Assembly (NCBI RefSeq): GCF_037963765.1 | Contig: NZ_CP150166.1 | Span: 2,239,501 to 2,303,500, forward strand | Reading direction: 5' to 3' | Source: Sporosarcina sp. FSL W8-0480 | GTDB lineage: Bacteria > Bacillota > Bacilli > Bacillales_A > Planococcaceae | Length of the DNA: 64,000 nt | Shown here: one piece after another, positions 1-8,035 of the stretch | How positions within the stretch are numbered: position 1 is the first letter of the stretch | Layout of the letters: every line of letters begins with the position of its first letter | Position numbers and translations under genes: made by a program | Notes under the pieces: generated by a model | What the model saw: the letters and a program-made list of their open reading frames with translations, nothing else | Told to the model about the DNA's origin: nothing | The model's database searches: none

Positions 1-2
1 GT

Positions 3-305
3 GATCCTAACGGGCTTTTGCTTTCAAGGATGGATATCGGAAGGCATAATGCCCTTGATAAAATTTACGGTCATTGTCTACGAAATAATATTTCTGTTGA
101 TGGCAAGGTGATTGCATTCAGCGGCCGGATTTCTTCGGAGATCCTCTTAAAAGTAGCCAAAATCGGCTGTGAAATCGTCCTATCCAAATCAGCCCCAACC
201 GAACTTGCCTTGGAACTTGCCGAAGAATTAGGAATAACTACAGTAGGCTTCATCCGGGGGCAATCTTTCAATCTTTATACACATCCCGAACGGATTAGAA
301 TATAA
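3..305 (+). CDS. fdhD: FdhD, formate dehydrogenase sulfurtransferase (3' part)
   Basis: C-terminal about 100 residues of FdhD, whose 5' end lies left of the window; the frame is open from base 3. FdhD transfers sulfur from a cysteine desulfurase to the molybdenum cofactor of formate dehydrogenase in the cytoplasm. Visible family marks are DIGRHNALDK near the left edge (usual form DVGRHNALDK), then SGRISSEIL, and the ending GFIRGQSFNLYTHPERI. The catalytic Cys-x-x-Cys region would lie upstream and cannot be seen. It ends before a hairpin shared with the converging oxidase operon. Confidence 0.9.
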   Translation, partial: DPNGLLLSRMDIGRHNALDKIYGHCLRNNISVDGKVIAFSGRISSEILLKVAKIGCEIVLSKSAPTELALELAEELGITTVGFIRGQSFNLYTHPERIRI

Positions 306-354
306 TCCCTAACTTTAAAAGAAATCAACGGTCTTCCAAGCATTTACAGATAAA

Positions 355-390
355 AAAGCTGTCCAGTGAATAAATCACAAGGACAGCTTT
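355..390. terminator. Bidirectional hairpin between fdhD and the oxidase operon
   Basis: AAAGCTGTCC (355-364) pairs with GGACAGCTTT (381-390), flanked by A and T runs. It overlaps the stop codon of the minus-strand membrane gene and follows fdhD by about 50 bases, so it can end both converging transcripts. Confidence 0.8.
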
Positions 391-955
391 ACTTTTGCTC
401 AATCGGTTCCTGCTTATCAGTAAAAGCAATATAAATCAAATAGATTGAAAAACAAATTGCCATCGTCATATAACCCCAGCCAAGCGTAATTTGATCAATC
501 AGCAAATAATTATTACATAATTGGATCGGCGCCTTAATATAAAGGAACCCCATAACATAAAAGAGAGCAGTGAAAAGGATAAATACCGCCTTTTTCATAT
601 TCGGTCCAATTTTATTCCAACTATCTCGTAAAGGAATACCCGCCAAAAACGGTAAACTAATGAATTTGAACACTTCAACACTAACTGTTGTCAACGCATC
701 ATCCATCGTTTTCGGAATCATCCAGTACACCATCACAACAATAAATAATAAAATCCCCGGTATACCATCCTCATTCCAATTTGAAAACAGCTTAGGGAAT
801 TTTGATTGGAAAAAAGGAGCCATTAAAAACCCTGCAAAAACAAGGAGAGGCATTTGCATATGCATATGCATAATCATAATCGACTCAAGAATACTTGCCA
901 CTGGAGGTATTGCAAGAAACACGAATAAGATTAAGCCATATTTCAACTGTTTCAT
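389..955 (-). CDS. Multi-pass membrane protein, last gene of the ba3 oxidase operon
   Basis: A 188-residue, strongly hydrophobic protein with about five predicted membrane segments and a Met/His-rich stretch near residues 27-34 (MIMHMHMQMP) that could bind copper. I do not recognise a named family with certainty. Its start codon overlaps the stop of the sco gene by four bases (ATGA), so it is translationally coupled to a copper chaperone and lies downstream of oxidase subunits. By position a role in assembly or copper handling of the ba3 oxidase is likely, but this is inference. It could be a distant CtaG-like assembly factor, although I see no clear CtaG motif. Confidence 0.7.
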   Translation of the reverse strand: MKQLKYGLILFVFLAIPPVASILESIMIMHMHMQMPLLVFAGFLMAPFFQSKFPKLFSNWNEDGIPGILLFIVVMVYWMIPKTMDDALTTVSVEVFKFISLPFLAGIPLRDSWNKIGPNMKKAVFILFTALFYVMGFLYIKAPIQLCNNYLLIDQITLGWGYMTMAICFSIYLIYIAFTDKQEPIEQK

Positions 956-1584
956 GATTGCCCCTCCCCTACTTCAAGAATTTCAATAATTCTTTCCGCT
1001 GCAGCATCGACATCCTTATAATCCATTACTTCTTGTAAGACTCCATTTCCATCCACTAAATAGAAAGCTGAATTATGTGCGAAATTCCCATAATCATCCG
1101 GAATGACAATTACTCCGAATTCCTCCAATAAATTATTTAATTGTTTTTGATCCCGAATCCTTGCCATGCGCCAAGTTTCCCCATCGCTACTGAACATATT
1201 CTTATAAACATCGAGAGTGGCTGGGTCATCCCTCTCCGGATCGAAACTGATACTTAGAAAATCGATTTTGTCTCCGATATATTCCTTAGGGATTTTATCA
1301 TACAGCTCCGACATATTCATCTCAAGGTCGATACAAACGGTTGTACATGAGGAATAAAAGAAAGTGATTAAGACATGATTCTCTTTAAATTCTTCAATTG
1401 AGTATTCTCGCTCTTTACTATCCTCGAAAGTGACATCCGGAAACTGCGGCTTCTCTTCAAGCAGTTTATTGACACGAGCTGTTTCTGCGGTAAATGCAGT
1501 AAACCCATCCGTTCCGATAAAAATCAGCAGGATCCCGAAAAGCAAGACAACTATAGATGCTATTTTCGTATAAAGATTTGACAT
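952..1584 (-). CDS. Sco1/SenC-family copper chaperone
   Basis: A 210-residue thioredoxin-fold Sco protein that delivers copper to the CuA centre of cytochrome oxidase on the outer face of the membrane. An N-terminal membrane anchor spans about residues 8-25. The copper site is complete: the CxxxC motif at C80 and C84 (SSCTTVC) and the distal histidine at H170 (NFAHNSAFYLVDGNG). The conserved ISFDPERDDPATL stretch follows the first motif. The start has an AGGAGG site. It lies 67 bases after oxidase subunit I and overlaps the next membrane gene, which fits maturation of the ba3 CuA site encoded upstream. Confidence 0.92.
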   Translation of the reverse strand: MSNLYTKIASIVVLLFGILLIFIGTDGFTAFTAETARVNKLLEEKPQFPDVTFEDSKEREYSIEEFKENHVLITFFYSSCTTVCIDLEMNMSELYDKIPKEYIGDKIDFLSISFDPERDDPATLDVYKNMFSSDGETWRMARIRDQKQLNNLLEEFGVIVIPDDYGNFAHNSAFYLVDGNGVLQEVMDYKDVDAAAERIIEILEVGEGQS

Positions 1585-1651
1585 GATTTTTCCTCCTGAA
1601 CGGTTAGTGATGAAAGGGCAATCTGCATGAGACCGCCCTCTCTTTACTTAT

Positions 1652-3358
1652 TTACCATGTAACAAATGGTGGTGAACCTGGAGGTGCATTGACGATCATA
1701 TCGACAACCGGCACGACATACCCCATGGATACGACCAATAGCATGATGACAATCCATAATCCCCAACGATCTGTCCACATTGGTGTTTTTTCCTGAGGTT
1801 CCTCTGATTCTGCAATAGGGAACTCTGTTTCCCCTTTTGGTGCGAAGAACATCATATGAAAGACAGCGAATACTTGTATCAGCACACCGATGATCAGGAA
1901 TGTTCCACCTACAGCAAGGAACATCAAGTATGGATCCCATCCAAGAGCTGTGGCGTTATCACCGTATGTTGTATAGGAAGTTCTACGAGGTGATCCAAGT
2001 AAGCCTACCCAGTGCATTGCACCCGACATGAATATCATACCGATCGTCCAAATGATTGTTTGAATGATACCGACTTTATTCATCCGAGGCGTCAAAACTC
2101 GTTTAGAAATATACGGGATCAACCAATAACTGATACCGAAGAATGTCAAGATTACGGAAGTTCCTACTGTTAAGTGAAAGTGTCCGACAATCCACATTGT
2201 ATTGTGAACGACTTGGTTCAATTGGTTTGTTGTTTGCGCAATACCACCAGCCCCAGCAGGTATGAAGGCAATCATCGCAATCATTGGTGCAAGGAAACGC
2301 ACATCTCCCCAAGGAAGTTTCTTGAACCAACCTAAAAGTCCTTTTCCTCCAAGTTTTCGACCTGTTTTTTCAAAGACGTAGAACATCGCAAATGCTGTCA
2401 TCAATGAAGGGAAACCGATGGACAAACTCATGAATACGTGAAGGAATTTCAAAGTTTGTGACATACCTGGGTCGACGATTTGGTGATGGAACCCACCAGG
2501 AATATTCGAAATGACTAACAAGACGACGACAACCCGTGTCAATGTATCACTGAAACGACGTCCACCGATAATTTTCGGTACGACAACATACCAGGCAGAC
2601 ACTGCTGTTAAATACCAAATGTTTACTAATGTATGGCCAAATGCCCAGAATAATGTTCTGCTAAGCAAGACGTTTACGGTTGCTTTCCAGCCGAATGACC
2701 ACGCGATCAGTGTTAACACTTCAATTGTTACTCCGATGCTCCCGAAGAATAATAGTACGAATACGCCTGTTGCAAAGAAAGCGAAAATCGGAATATGTTT
2801 TCCTGGATTTTGTTTACGCCATTTTGCTATATTGATGAATGCACCGAATGCACACATCCAAACACCGATTACAATTAGTGCGAGACCGATGTAAAAATAG
2901 GGTGAAGCTGCCATCGGCGGATAGAAAGTATAGAGTACAGATGCTTTATTCATCAAAATTGGTACGACTGCAAATACGAAGCCAGTAATTTTCAACCAAA
3001 ATCCTACCCATGCCATCTTCCTGACTTGTGGTAATAAGCCGCCAAGTGTATGTGAAAGCCCTGCGTAGAAATAACCGATTGTGAAGAATGCTGTTAACAC
3101 AAGTACAAGTAATACGCCATGAGCAGTCAGCACTTGATAATAGTTAAACCAATGCGGCAACTGCAAGAGTCCTGCACGTTCCAGACCTTGAAGCAATCCT
3201 AAAATCCCACCTAATAGCAAAGCGATAAACGCAACGGCCATATAGCATTTTGTCAGTTTGGCATCTTCAGGACTGATCCCCATCAGTTTAGTTGACTTCT
3301 CTTTTAATGAACCTTTAATGGATTTTTCCTTTTTAGGTACTTTTACTGTTGAATTCAT
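1652..3358 (-). CDS. cbaA: ba3-type cytochrome c oxidase subunit I
   Basis: Heme-copper oxidase catalytic subunit, 568 residues with at least twelve membrane segments. It reduces oxygen at a heme/CuB site and pumps protons. The protein belongs to the B (ba3) class: the helix VI motif is GHTLVNIWYLTAVSAWY instead of the HPEVY of A-type enzymes, followed by the CuB di-histidine GGFHHQIVDPGM and the heme ligand region VGHFHLTVG. It starts ATG behind AAGGAGGG, 14 bases after subunit II. The length matches Bacillus/Geobacillus CbaA-like proteins. B-type oxidases generally have high oxygen affinity, which fits the FNR-type site upstream of the operon. Confidence 0.95.
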   Translation of the reverse strand: MNSTVKVPKKEKSIKGSLKEKSTKLMGISPEDAKLTKCYMAVAFIALLLGGILGLLQGLERAGLLQLPHWFNYYQVLTAHGVLLVLVLTAFFTIGYFYAGLSHTLGGLLPQVRKMAWVGFWLKITGFVFAVVPILMNKASVLYTFYPPMAASPYFYIGLALIVIGVWMCAFGAFINIAKWRKQNPGKHIPIFAFFATGVFVLLFFGSIGVTIEVLTLIAWSFGWKATVNVLLSRTLFWAFGHTLVNIWYLTAVSAWYVVVPKIIGGRRFSDTLTRVVVVLLVISNIPGGFHHQIVDPGMSQTLKFLHVFMSLSIGFPSLMTAFAMFYVFEKTGRKLGGKGLLGWFKKLPWGDVRFLAPMIAMIAFIPAGAGGIAQTTNQLNQVVHNTMWIVGHFHLTVGTSVILTFFGISYWLIPYISKRVLTPRMNKVGIIQTIIWTIGMIFMSGAMHWVGLLGSPRRTSYTTYGDNATALGWDPYLMFLAVGGTFLIIGVLIQVFAVFHMMFFAPKGETEFPIAESEEPQEKTPMWTDRWGLWIVIMLLVVSMGYVVPVVDMIVNAPPGSPPFVTW

Positions 3359-3372
3359 TTTTCATCCCTCCT

Positions 3373-3840
3373 TTATTTTACCGTAATTGTAGTACTCATA
3401 AATTGATGCCCGGCACCGCAATATTCGTTACATAAGACGAGATACTCACCCGGCTTATCAAATTTTTGGGTTGCTCGTTGTATATGCCCTGGCATAACCA
3501 TTGCATTTAAGTTCGTATCAACAACTTGGAATCCGTGAACGACGTCCTTCGATGTCATAACGAATGTAACCGTTGACCCTGCCGGAATCTCAATCTTTCC
3601 TGGATTGAAATTAAATACTTCAAGAGTCATAACGACTTCATATTCATTTTCACCTGTTTTGAAAACACCCGGATTATCGAAAGGTGCTGTTTGATCTACT
3701 TTTTGCGGATCGATTGTTTCTTTATTACTTGGTGGCCCCATGCCTAATGCGAATGTTTGGTAGCCCGTTATAAGCATGAATATCACAAGCATACCTCCAC
3801 TAAGTGCCAACCAAATCTCTTCGTACCGATTCATTTTCAT
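3373..3840 (-). CDS. cbaB: ba3-type cytochrome c oxidase subunit II (CuA)
   Basis: A 155-residue subunit with one N-terminal membrane helix and an external cupredoxin domain that takes electrons from cytochrome c. The CuA site is intact: the histidine in VVHGFQVV near residue 102, then C-x3-C-x3-H-x2-M in CNEYCGAGHQFM near residues 137-148. The ATG at 3840 is preferred over an in-frame GTG one codon earlier because AAGGAGG lies seven bases before it. It is short compared with A-type subunit II proteins and lacks a heme c domain, as is usual for ba3 enzymes. Co-transcribed with subunits IIa and I. Confidence 0.94.
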   Translation of the reverse strand: MKMNRYEEIWLALSGGMLVIFMLITGYQTFALGMGPPSNKETIDPQKVDQTAPFDNPGVFKTGENEYEVVMTLEVFNFNPGKIEIPAGSTVTFVMTSKDVVHGFQVVDTNLNAMVMPGHIQRATQKFDKPGEYLVLCNEYCGAGHQFMSTTITVK

Positions 3841-3878
3841 CACTGTTCCTCCTTACCGAATCTATTAAACGATTTACC

Positions 3879-4025
3879 TTAATACCGGTACATATAAATA
3901 ACAAACAATAACAACCAAGTTAACAAGATTACAAACCCGACAACACCTACTGAAAACATCGTTCCTTTCACTGACTGTTCGGCTTCTTTATTCTTGTCTT
4001 CCACTTGAATATTTGGAGCTTTCAT
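3879..4025 (-). CDS. Oxidase subunit IIa-like micro-protein (48 aa)
   Basis: A small ORF of 48 residues with one membrane helix (about residues 26-45, VGVVGFVILLTWLLLFVIY) and a charged N-terminus (KAPNIQVEDKNKEAEQ). A GGAGGTGATACGAA context precedes the ATG. It is the first gene of the ba3 operon, 38 bases before subunit II. ba3 oxidases of Thermus and Bacillales carry a single-helix subunit IIa that replaces the second helix of subunit II, and position, size and topology match. The family assignment is by context and topology rather than by a motif. Confidence 0.8.
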   Translation of the reverse strand: MKAPNIQVEDKNKEAEQSVKGTMFSVGVVGFVILLTWLLLFVIYMYRY

Positions 4026-4052
4026 TTCGTATCACCTCCGGTGTCTTGTTCT

Positions 4053-4102
4053 TGATTTCATATTAATTGATAACGCTTCTCATCAATGTGATGTACATCA
4101 CA
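4053..4102 (-). promoter_or_regulatory. FNR/CRP-type promoter of the ba3 oxidase operon
   Basis: A perfect 16-base palindrome TGTGATGTACATCACA (4087-4102) matches the TGTGA-N6-TCACA consensus of Crp/Fnr regulators. On the minus strand a TAATAT hexamer (4060-4065) follows, which predicts transcription start near 4053. The palindrome centre (4094.5) is then 41.5 bases upstream, the classic class II activator position. No good -35 hexamer is present, as expected for activator-dependent promoters. The start site is predicted, not measured. Confidence 0.75.
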
Positions 4103-4145
4103 CATATGTAGCCAAATGTTACAAAGCCGTGACAGCAGAAAATAT

Positions 4146-4197
4146 AAAAAAGCCATTTTGCAAATCCACAAGATGTGGTTTGCAAAATGGCTTTTTT
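4146..4197. terminator. Long hairpin terminator behind the Crp/Fnr gene
   Basis: A roughly 23-bp stem: AAAAAAGCCATTTTGCAAA on the left pairs with TTTGCAAAATGGCTTTTTT on the right, with the inner CCACA/TGTGG pairing across one bulged T. It has T runs on both strands. It immediately follows the stop of the minus-strand regulator and separates it from the oxidase promoter. Confidence 0.9.
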
Positions 4198-4198
4198 A

Positions 4199-4891
4199 TT
4201 AACTATAGCTAAGTAAATCGTCTTTAAGTTTTTCAGGGAAGACCAAGTAGTCCCCATCTTTTAGTTCTACAGCTTCATCTTTTCGAAGCTGAGATATCAT
4301 TCGATTCACGGACTCTCTGGATGTTCCGATCATATTCGCAAGATCCACGTTTTTAAAACGGGTATTCAACTTCACCCACCCATTTTCTAACTCTGTTCCA
4401 TGGGTTTCTGAAAGCCTGATCAATAATAATAAGATCCGTTCATTTGCACTTCGCAAAGCCATTTCTTCAAGTCGTTGTTGAAGGCTAACAATTCGATCTC
4501 CAAGAATTTTTACCATTTTGACAGATGCAGATGGATGGGTCATTAAAACTTGTTCGAATTCCTTGATGTCAATTGAATATACTTCACTGTCCTCAATGGC
4601 TTGAGCATGGGCAGGAAAATTGCCTTGTCGGAAAAATCCTACATGGGGGAAAAGATCGCCTTGTTGTTTAAAGTGCAGGACTTGTTCTTTGCCGGTGTAA
4701 TCGTTGCGGAATATTTTAATTTTACCTGTCTTGGCGATGAAAACATGTGTGATTGGATCACCTTGGAAAAATAACATTGTTTTATCGGGAAGTTTTCTTT
4801 TATGCATTATCGGTAAGAAGGGTTCGAGTTCCTTTTCTGATAAATCCTTAAAAAACATAGTATTTTTCAAAAAACCAGCCGGAAAATCCAT
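4199..4891 (-). CDS. Crp/Fnr-family transcriptional regulator without Fe-S cysteines
   Basis: A 230-residue regulator: cyclic-nucleotide-binding-like beta barrel at about residues 12-125, a dimerisation helix at about 125-145, and a Crp-type helix-turn-helix at about 178-203. The recognition helix SRESVNRMISQL keeps the Arg-Glu-x3-Arg pattern that in E. coli CRP reads TGTGA half-sites. There is no cysteine anywhere in the protein, so it cannot hold the iron-sulfur cluster of Bacillus Fnr; the barrel also lacks a clear cAMP phosphate-binding motif. The effector is unknown. The RBS is AAAGGGTGATGAC. A matching palindrome lies just downstream of the gene, in front of the oxidase operon, so that operon is the obvious candidate target. 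Confidence 0.88.
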   Translation of the reverse strand: MDFPAGFLKNTMFFKDLSEKELEPFLPIMHKRKLPDKTMLFFQGDPITHVFIAKTGKIKIFRNDYTGKEQVLHFKQQGDLFPHVGFFRQGNFPAHAQAIEDSEVYSIDIKEFEQVLMTHPSASVKMVKILGDRIVSLQQRLEEMALRSANERILLLLIRLSETHGTELENGWVKLNTRFKNVDLANMIGTSRESVNRMISQLRKDEAVELKDGDYLVFPEKLKDDLLSYS

Positions 4892-4956
4892 GTCATCACC
4901 CTTTCATTCCAAACATTTCCCTTCAATTATACCATTTACACTATCACTGCAAAACA

Positions 4957-4990
4957 AAAGCCGCCTTCATCGATTGATAAGGACGGCTTT
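4957..4990 (-). terminator. Terminator of the first opp operon
   Basis: AAAGCCG (4957-4963) pairs with CGGCTTT (4984-4990), extended inward by CCTT/AAGG around a bulged A. A T-rich tract follows on the minus strand just after the oppF stop at 4994. Confidence 0.8.
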
Positions 4991-4993
4991 GTT

Positions 4994-5926
4994 TCACTTT
5001 ATTTCTTTCTTCATTTGTGCAAACTCTTTATCGGAGCACAAAACGAAGTGGCCTGGTGTGATTTCGCGGAATTCCACTTTTTCATCCGAGCCGTATTTAT
5101 GATCTTCCGGATTGTATGGCGTTCTCACACGTGAACGCTCATAGATTGGATCCGGCAATGGAATAGCAGAAAGCAATGATTTTGTATAGGGGTGCATCGG
5201 ATTCTTATAAAGTTCTTCCGCAGTTGCCATTTCGACAAGCTTCCCAAAATACATGACACCGATCCGGTCTGAAATATATTTAACCATCGACAAATCATGC
5301 GCGATGAATAAATATGTAAGCCCCTTCTCTTTCTGCAAATCTCTTAGCAGGTTAACAACTTGTGCCTGGATTGAAACGTCCAATGCAGAGATCGGCTCAT
5401 CCGCAATAATGAATTCAGGATTTACGGCTAACGCACGTGCAATACCAATCCGCTGGCGCTGACCGCCAGAGAATTCATGTGGATACCGCTCCGCATGTTC
5501 CTTATTCAAACCTACTGTTTCAAGCAGTTCGATAACTTTCGCTTTACGTTCTTTGGCATTTTTCACAAGACCATGAATATCAAGGCCTTCAGCGATAATA
5601 TCAAGGACCTTCATCCTTGGGTTCAAAGAAGCGTAAGGATCTTGGAAAATCATTTGCATCTTCTGATTCAGCGATTTAACTTCAGCTTTCGATTTATTCC
5701 CATGGACACTGACACCATCATAGAGGACTTCGCCGTCTGTAGCGTCGTAAAGTCTGATAATCGTCCTGCCCGTCGTTGATTTGCCACAACCCGACTCACC
5801 AACTAAGCCGAATGTTTCACCACGATAAATGTCAAAGCTGATATTATCAATTGCCTTAACTTCGGAAGGTTTTCCGGCATTAAAGTATTGTTTCAAGTTT
5901 TTCACTTCAAGCAATTTCTCTGCCAT
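4994..5926 (-). CDS. oppF: Oligopeptide ABC transporter ATPase OppF (copy 1)
   Basis: A 310-residue ABC ATPase that pairs with OppD to power peptide uptake. Walker A is GLVGESGCGKSTTGRTI (residues about 37-53), the ABC signature is HEFSGGQRQRIGIARAL, and Walker B is FIIADEPISALDVSIQAQ. The C-terminal extension SAIPLPDPIYERSRVRTPYN is typical of the OppF/DppF group. The start overlaps the oppD stop by one base (TAATG), so the ATPases are translationally coupled. It differs from copy 2 mainly at the C-terminus. Confidence 0.96.
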   Translation of the reverse strand: MAEKLLEVKNLKQYFNAGKPSEVKAIDNISFDIYRGETFGLVGESGCGKSTTGRTIIRLYDATDGEVLYDGVSVHGNKSKAEVKSLNQKMQMIFQDPYASLNPRMKVLDIIAEGLDIHGLVKNAKERKAKVIELLETVGLNKEHAERYPHEFSGGQRQRIGIARALAVNPEFIIADEPISALDVSIQAQVVNLLRDLQKEKGLTYLFIAHDLSMVKYISDRIGVMYFGKLVEMATAEELYKNPMHPYTKSLLSAIPLPDPIYERSRVRTPYNPEDHKYGSDEKVEFREITPGHFVLCSDKEFAQMKKEIK

Positions 5927-6999
5927 TATGCTTTACCTCCTTGTTTTCCATCAGAACCTTCGTAATATCTGCTACCGCGGAATGTCTTCATCCGCTCAAT
6001 GATCGTTGCTGGCGGATCGACTTTCGGTGCGTTCGGATGAAGCAGCCATGTAGCTGCGTAATGCGTATCACTTACCTTGAACATAGGTGGAGCTTGTTCC
6101 AAGTCAATCTTCAATGCATATTCACTACGTAGCGCAAATGCATCCCCTACTGGTGGATTCAAAAGATCTGGCGGTGTTCCAGGAATCGCATAAAGTCTTT
6201 CCTCTTCAAGATCCATCGACGGCATGGAGCTTAATAGTCCCCATGTGTATGGATGTTGAGGGTTGTAGAAAATTTCATCGACAGTTCCGACTTCAACGAT
6301 TCGTCCCCCATACATAACTGCGACGCGATCAGCTACATTCGCTACAACACCAAGGTCGTGCGTGATGAAAATGATGGAAGTATCTACTTTCTTCTGGATG
6401 TCCTTCATAAGCTCCAAAATCTGAGCTTGGATTGTAACGTCAAGCGCCGTTGTTGGTTCATCGGCGATTAACACCTTAGGATTACATGCAAGTGCAATGG
6501 CAATGACAATCCGTTGTCTTTGTCCACCAGAAAATTGGTGCGGATACATCTTATAACGATTTTCCGCATTTGGAATCCCAACCATTTTCAATAGGTCGAT
6601 TGCAACTTCCTTAGCCTTCGCTTTACTCACTTTTTGGTGTTTTAAAATCGGTTCCATTACTTGTTTCCCGATTGTCATCGTCGGATTCAAGGATGTCATC
6701 GGATCCTGGAATATCATTGAAATCTCTCTACCTCTGATTTTCTGCATTTCTTTATCAGAGAGTTTCGTCAGGTCTTTATTATCGAATAGAATTTGTCCAT
6801 TTTTAAACTCGGAGCTCGATTCAGGTAGTAATCGCATAATGGATTTCGTCGTTACGGATTTACCCGAACCTGACTCACCTACGATTGCGAGGGTTTCCCC
6901 TTTGTTCAAATCAAAGCTTACTCCGCGGATTGCTTTCACTTCACCGGCAAACGTATGGAAGGAAAGCTCCAAGTCTTTTACTTGCAATATTTTTTCCAT
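5926..6999 (-). CDS. oppD: Oligopeptide ABC transporter ATPase OppD (copy 1)
   Basis: A 357-residue partner ATPase. Walker A is AIVGESGSGKSVTTKSIM, the signature is HQFSGGQRQRIVIAIAL, and Walker B is VLIADEPTTALDVTIQ. A C-terminal oligopeptide-transporter domain follows (about residues 230-330, with AIPGTPPDLLNPPVGDAFA). The usual cluster cysteines of that domain are not visible: the segment expected to read C-x-F-x-x-R-C reads FALRSEYALKI instead, in both copies. It follows oppC by 16 bases with an AGGAGG-type RBS. Confidence 0.95.
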   Translation of the reverse strand: MEKILQVKDLELSFHTFAGEVKAIRGVSFDLNKGETLAIVGESGSGKSVTTKSIMRLLPESSSEFKNGQILFDNKDLTKLSDKEMQKIRGREISMIFQDPMTSLNPTMTIGKQVMEPILKHQKVSKAKAKEVAIDLLKMVGIPNAENRYKMYPHQFSGGQRQRIVIAIALACNPKVLIADEPTTALDVTIQAQILELMKDIQKKVDTSIIFITHDLGVVANVADRVAVMYGGRIVEVGTVDEIFYNPQHPYTWGLLSSMPSMDLEEERLYAIPGTPPDLLNPPVGDAFALRSEYALKIDLEQAPPMFKVSDTHYAATWLLHPNAPKVDPPATIIERMKTFRGSRYYEGSDGKQGGKA

Positions 7000-7015
7000 C
7001 TTGGCTTTCCTCCTA

Positions 7016-8035
7016 TTAATCTTTCATTTTCGGATCAAGTGCATCACGCAAACCATCACCGATTAAGTTGAACGCAATCATCAAAATACTGATGACCAGC
7101 GCTGGGAATAATAGTACGTACGGCTGGAACTCCATAACCTTGTAGCCATCATTGATAAGCGTACCAAGCGAAGCTGCAGGCGGTTGAAGACCAATCCCGA
7201 TAAAGCTTAGGAACGCTTCGAAGAAGATAGCACTTGGAATAGTGAACATCGTATTGATGATGACAATCCCTAATATATTTGGCAATAAATGTTTTGTAAT
7301 GATACGACTATGACCCGCTCCAAGTGTTCTTGAAGCAAGAACGAATTCTTGCCCTTTGAATTTCAAAATTTGAGCACGCACGATACGTGACATCCCAATC
7401 CAACCTGTGATGGAGATCGCAATGATGATTGCCGTTATCCCAGGCTCCATAATAAGAATCATAAGTATTACGACAATTAATGTTGGAATACCGATAAGAA
7501 TTTCAACTATCCGTTGCATGACATCATCTGTTCGGCCTCCGAAATAGCCCGAAATACCTCCGTAGGCAACCCCGATTACAACATCGATCAAAGCCGCGAT
7601 GAAAGCGATCAATAATGAAATCTGAGTACCTTCCCAAAGACGAGTGAATAGATCTCGTCCTAGTCCGTCAGTACCGAACCAATAATATTCGTCAACTTTC
7701 TTTACTTCATAAAGATCAAGTTTTTGTCCACCAAGTTCGCCAACACCATTAAAAATACCTAACTTCTCTATGCCAGGAATTTTAGGTGGCAAGTTAGCGT
7801 GACGAAGATTTTGAACATCTCCCGAGCGACCGTTTAAATGCGGTCCCACAAGCGCCATCAAAACTAATAAAACAAGGACAACCATACTTACGATAGCCGC
7901 TTTGTTTTTACGTAAACGCAGCCAAGCATCTTGCCAAAAACTTAAACTTGGTTTCGTAATACGTTCAGCTGAATCGTTATCGATCACCACTCGTTCAAAT
8001 TTTTCCGGCGGTAATTGTTGTTTATCAAGTTGCAT
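7016..8035 (-). CDS. oppC: Oligopeptide permease membrane protein OppC (copy 1)
   Basis: A 339-residue inner permease. It has a cytoplasmic N-terminus, a first membrane helix at about residues 44-66, a large external loop, and then five helices with the BPD_transp_1 EAA loop around LASRTLGAGHSRIITKHLLPNIL, which docks onto OppD/OppF. Its ATG overlaps the oppB stop by one base. It differs from copy 2 at two residues only (Leu/Val and Glu/Asp in the external loop GGQK-DLYEVKKVD-YYWF). Confidence 0.96.
   Translation of the reverse strand: MQLDKQQLPPEKFERVVIDNDSAERITKPSLSFWQDAWLRLRKNKAAIVSMVVLVLLVLMALVGPHLNGRSGDVQNLRHANLPPKIPGIEKLGIFNGVGELGGQKLDLYEVKKVDEYYWFGTDGLGRDLFTRLWEGTQISLLIAFIAALIDVVIGVAYGGISGYFGGRTDDVMQRIVEILIGIPTLIVVILMILIMEPGITAIIIAISITGWIGMSRIVRAQILKFKGQEFVLASRTLGAGHSRIITKHLLPNILGIVIINTMFTIPSAIFFEAFLSFIGIGLQPPAASLGTLINDGYKVMEFQPYVLLFPALVISILMIAFNLIGDGLRDALDPKMKD

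Noticed and set aside
4068-4084. CcpA cre-like sequence GAGAAGCGTTATCA
   Set aside because: It misses the conserved first TG of the cre consensus and lies between the FNR site and the -10; it is too weak to call.
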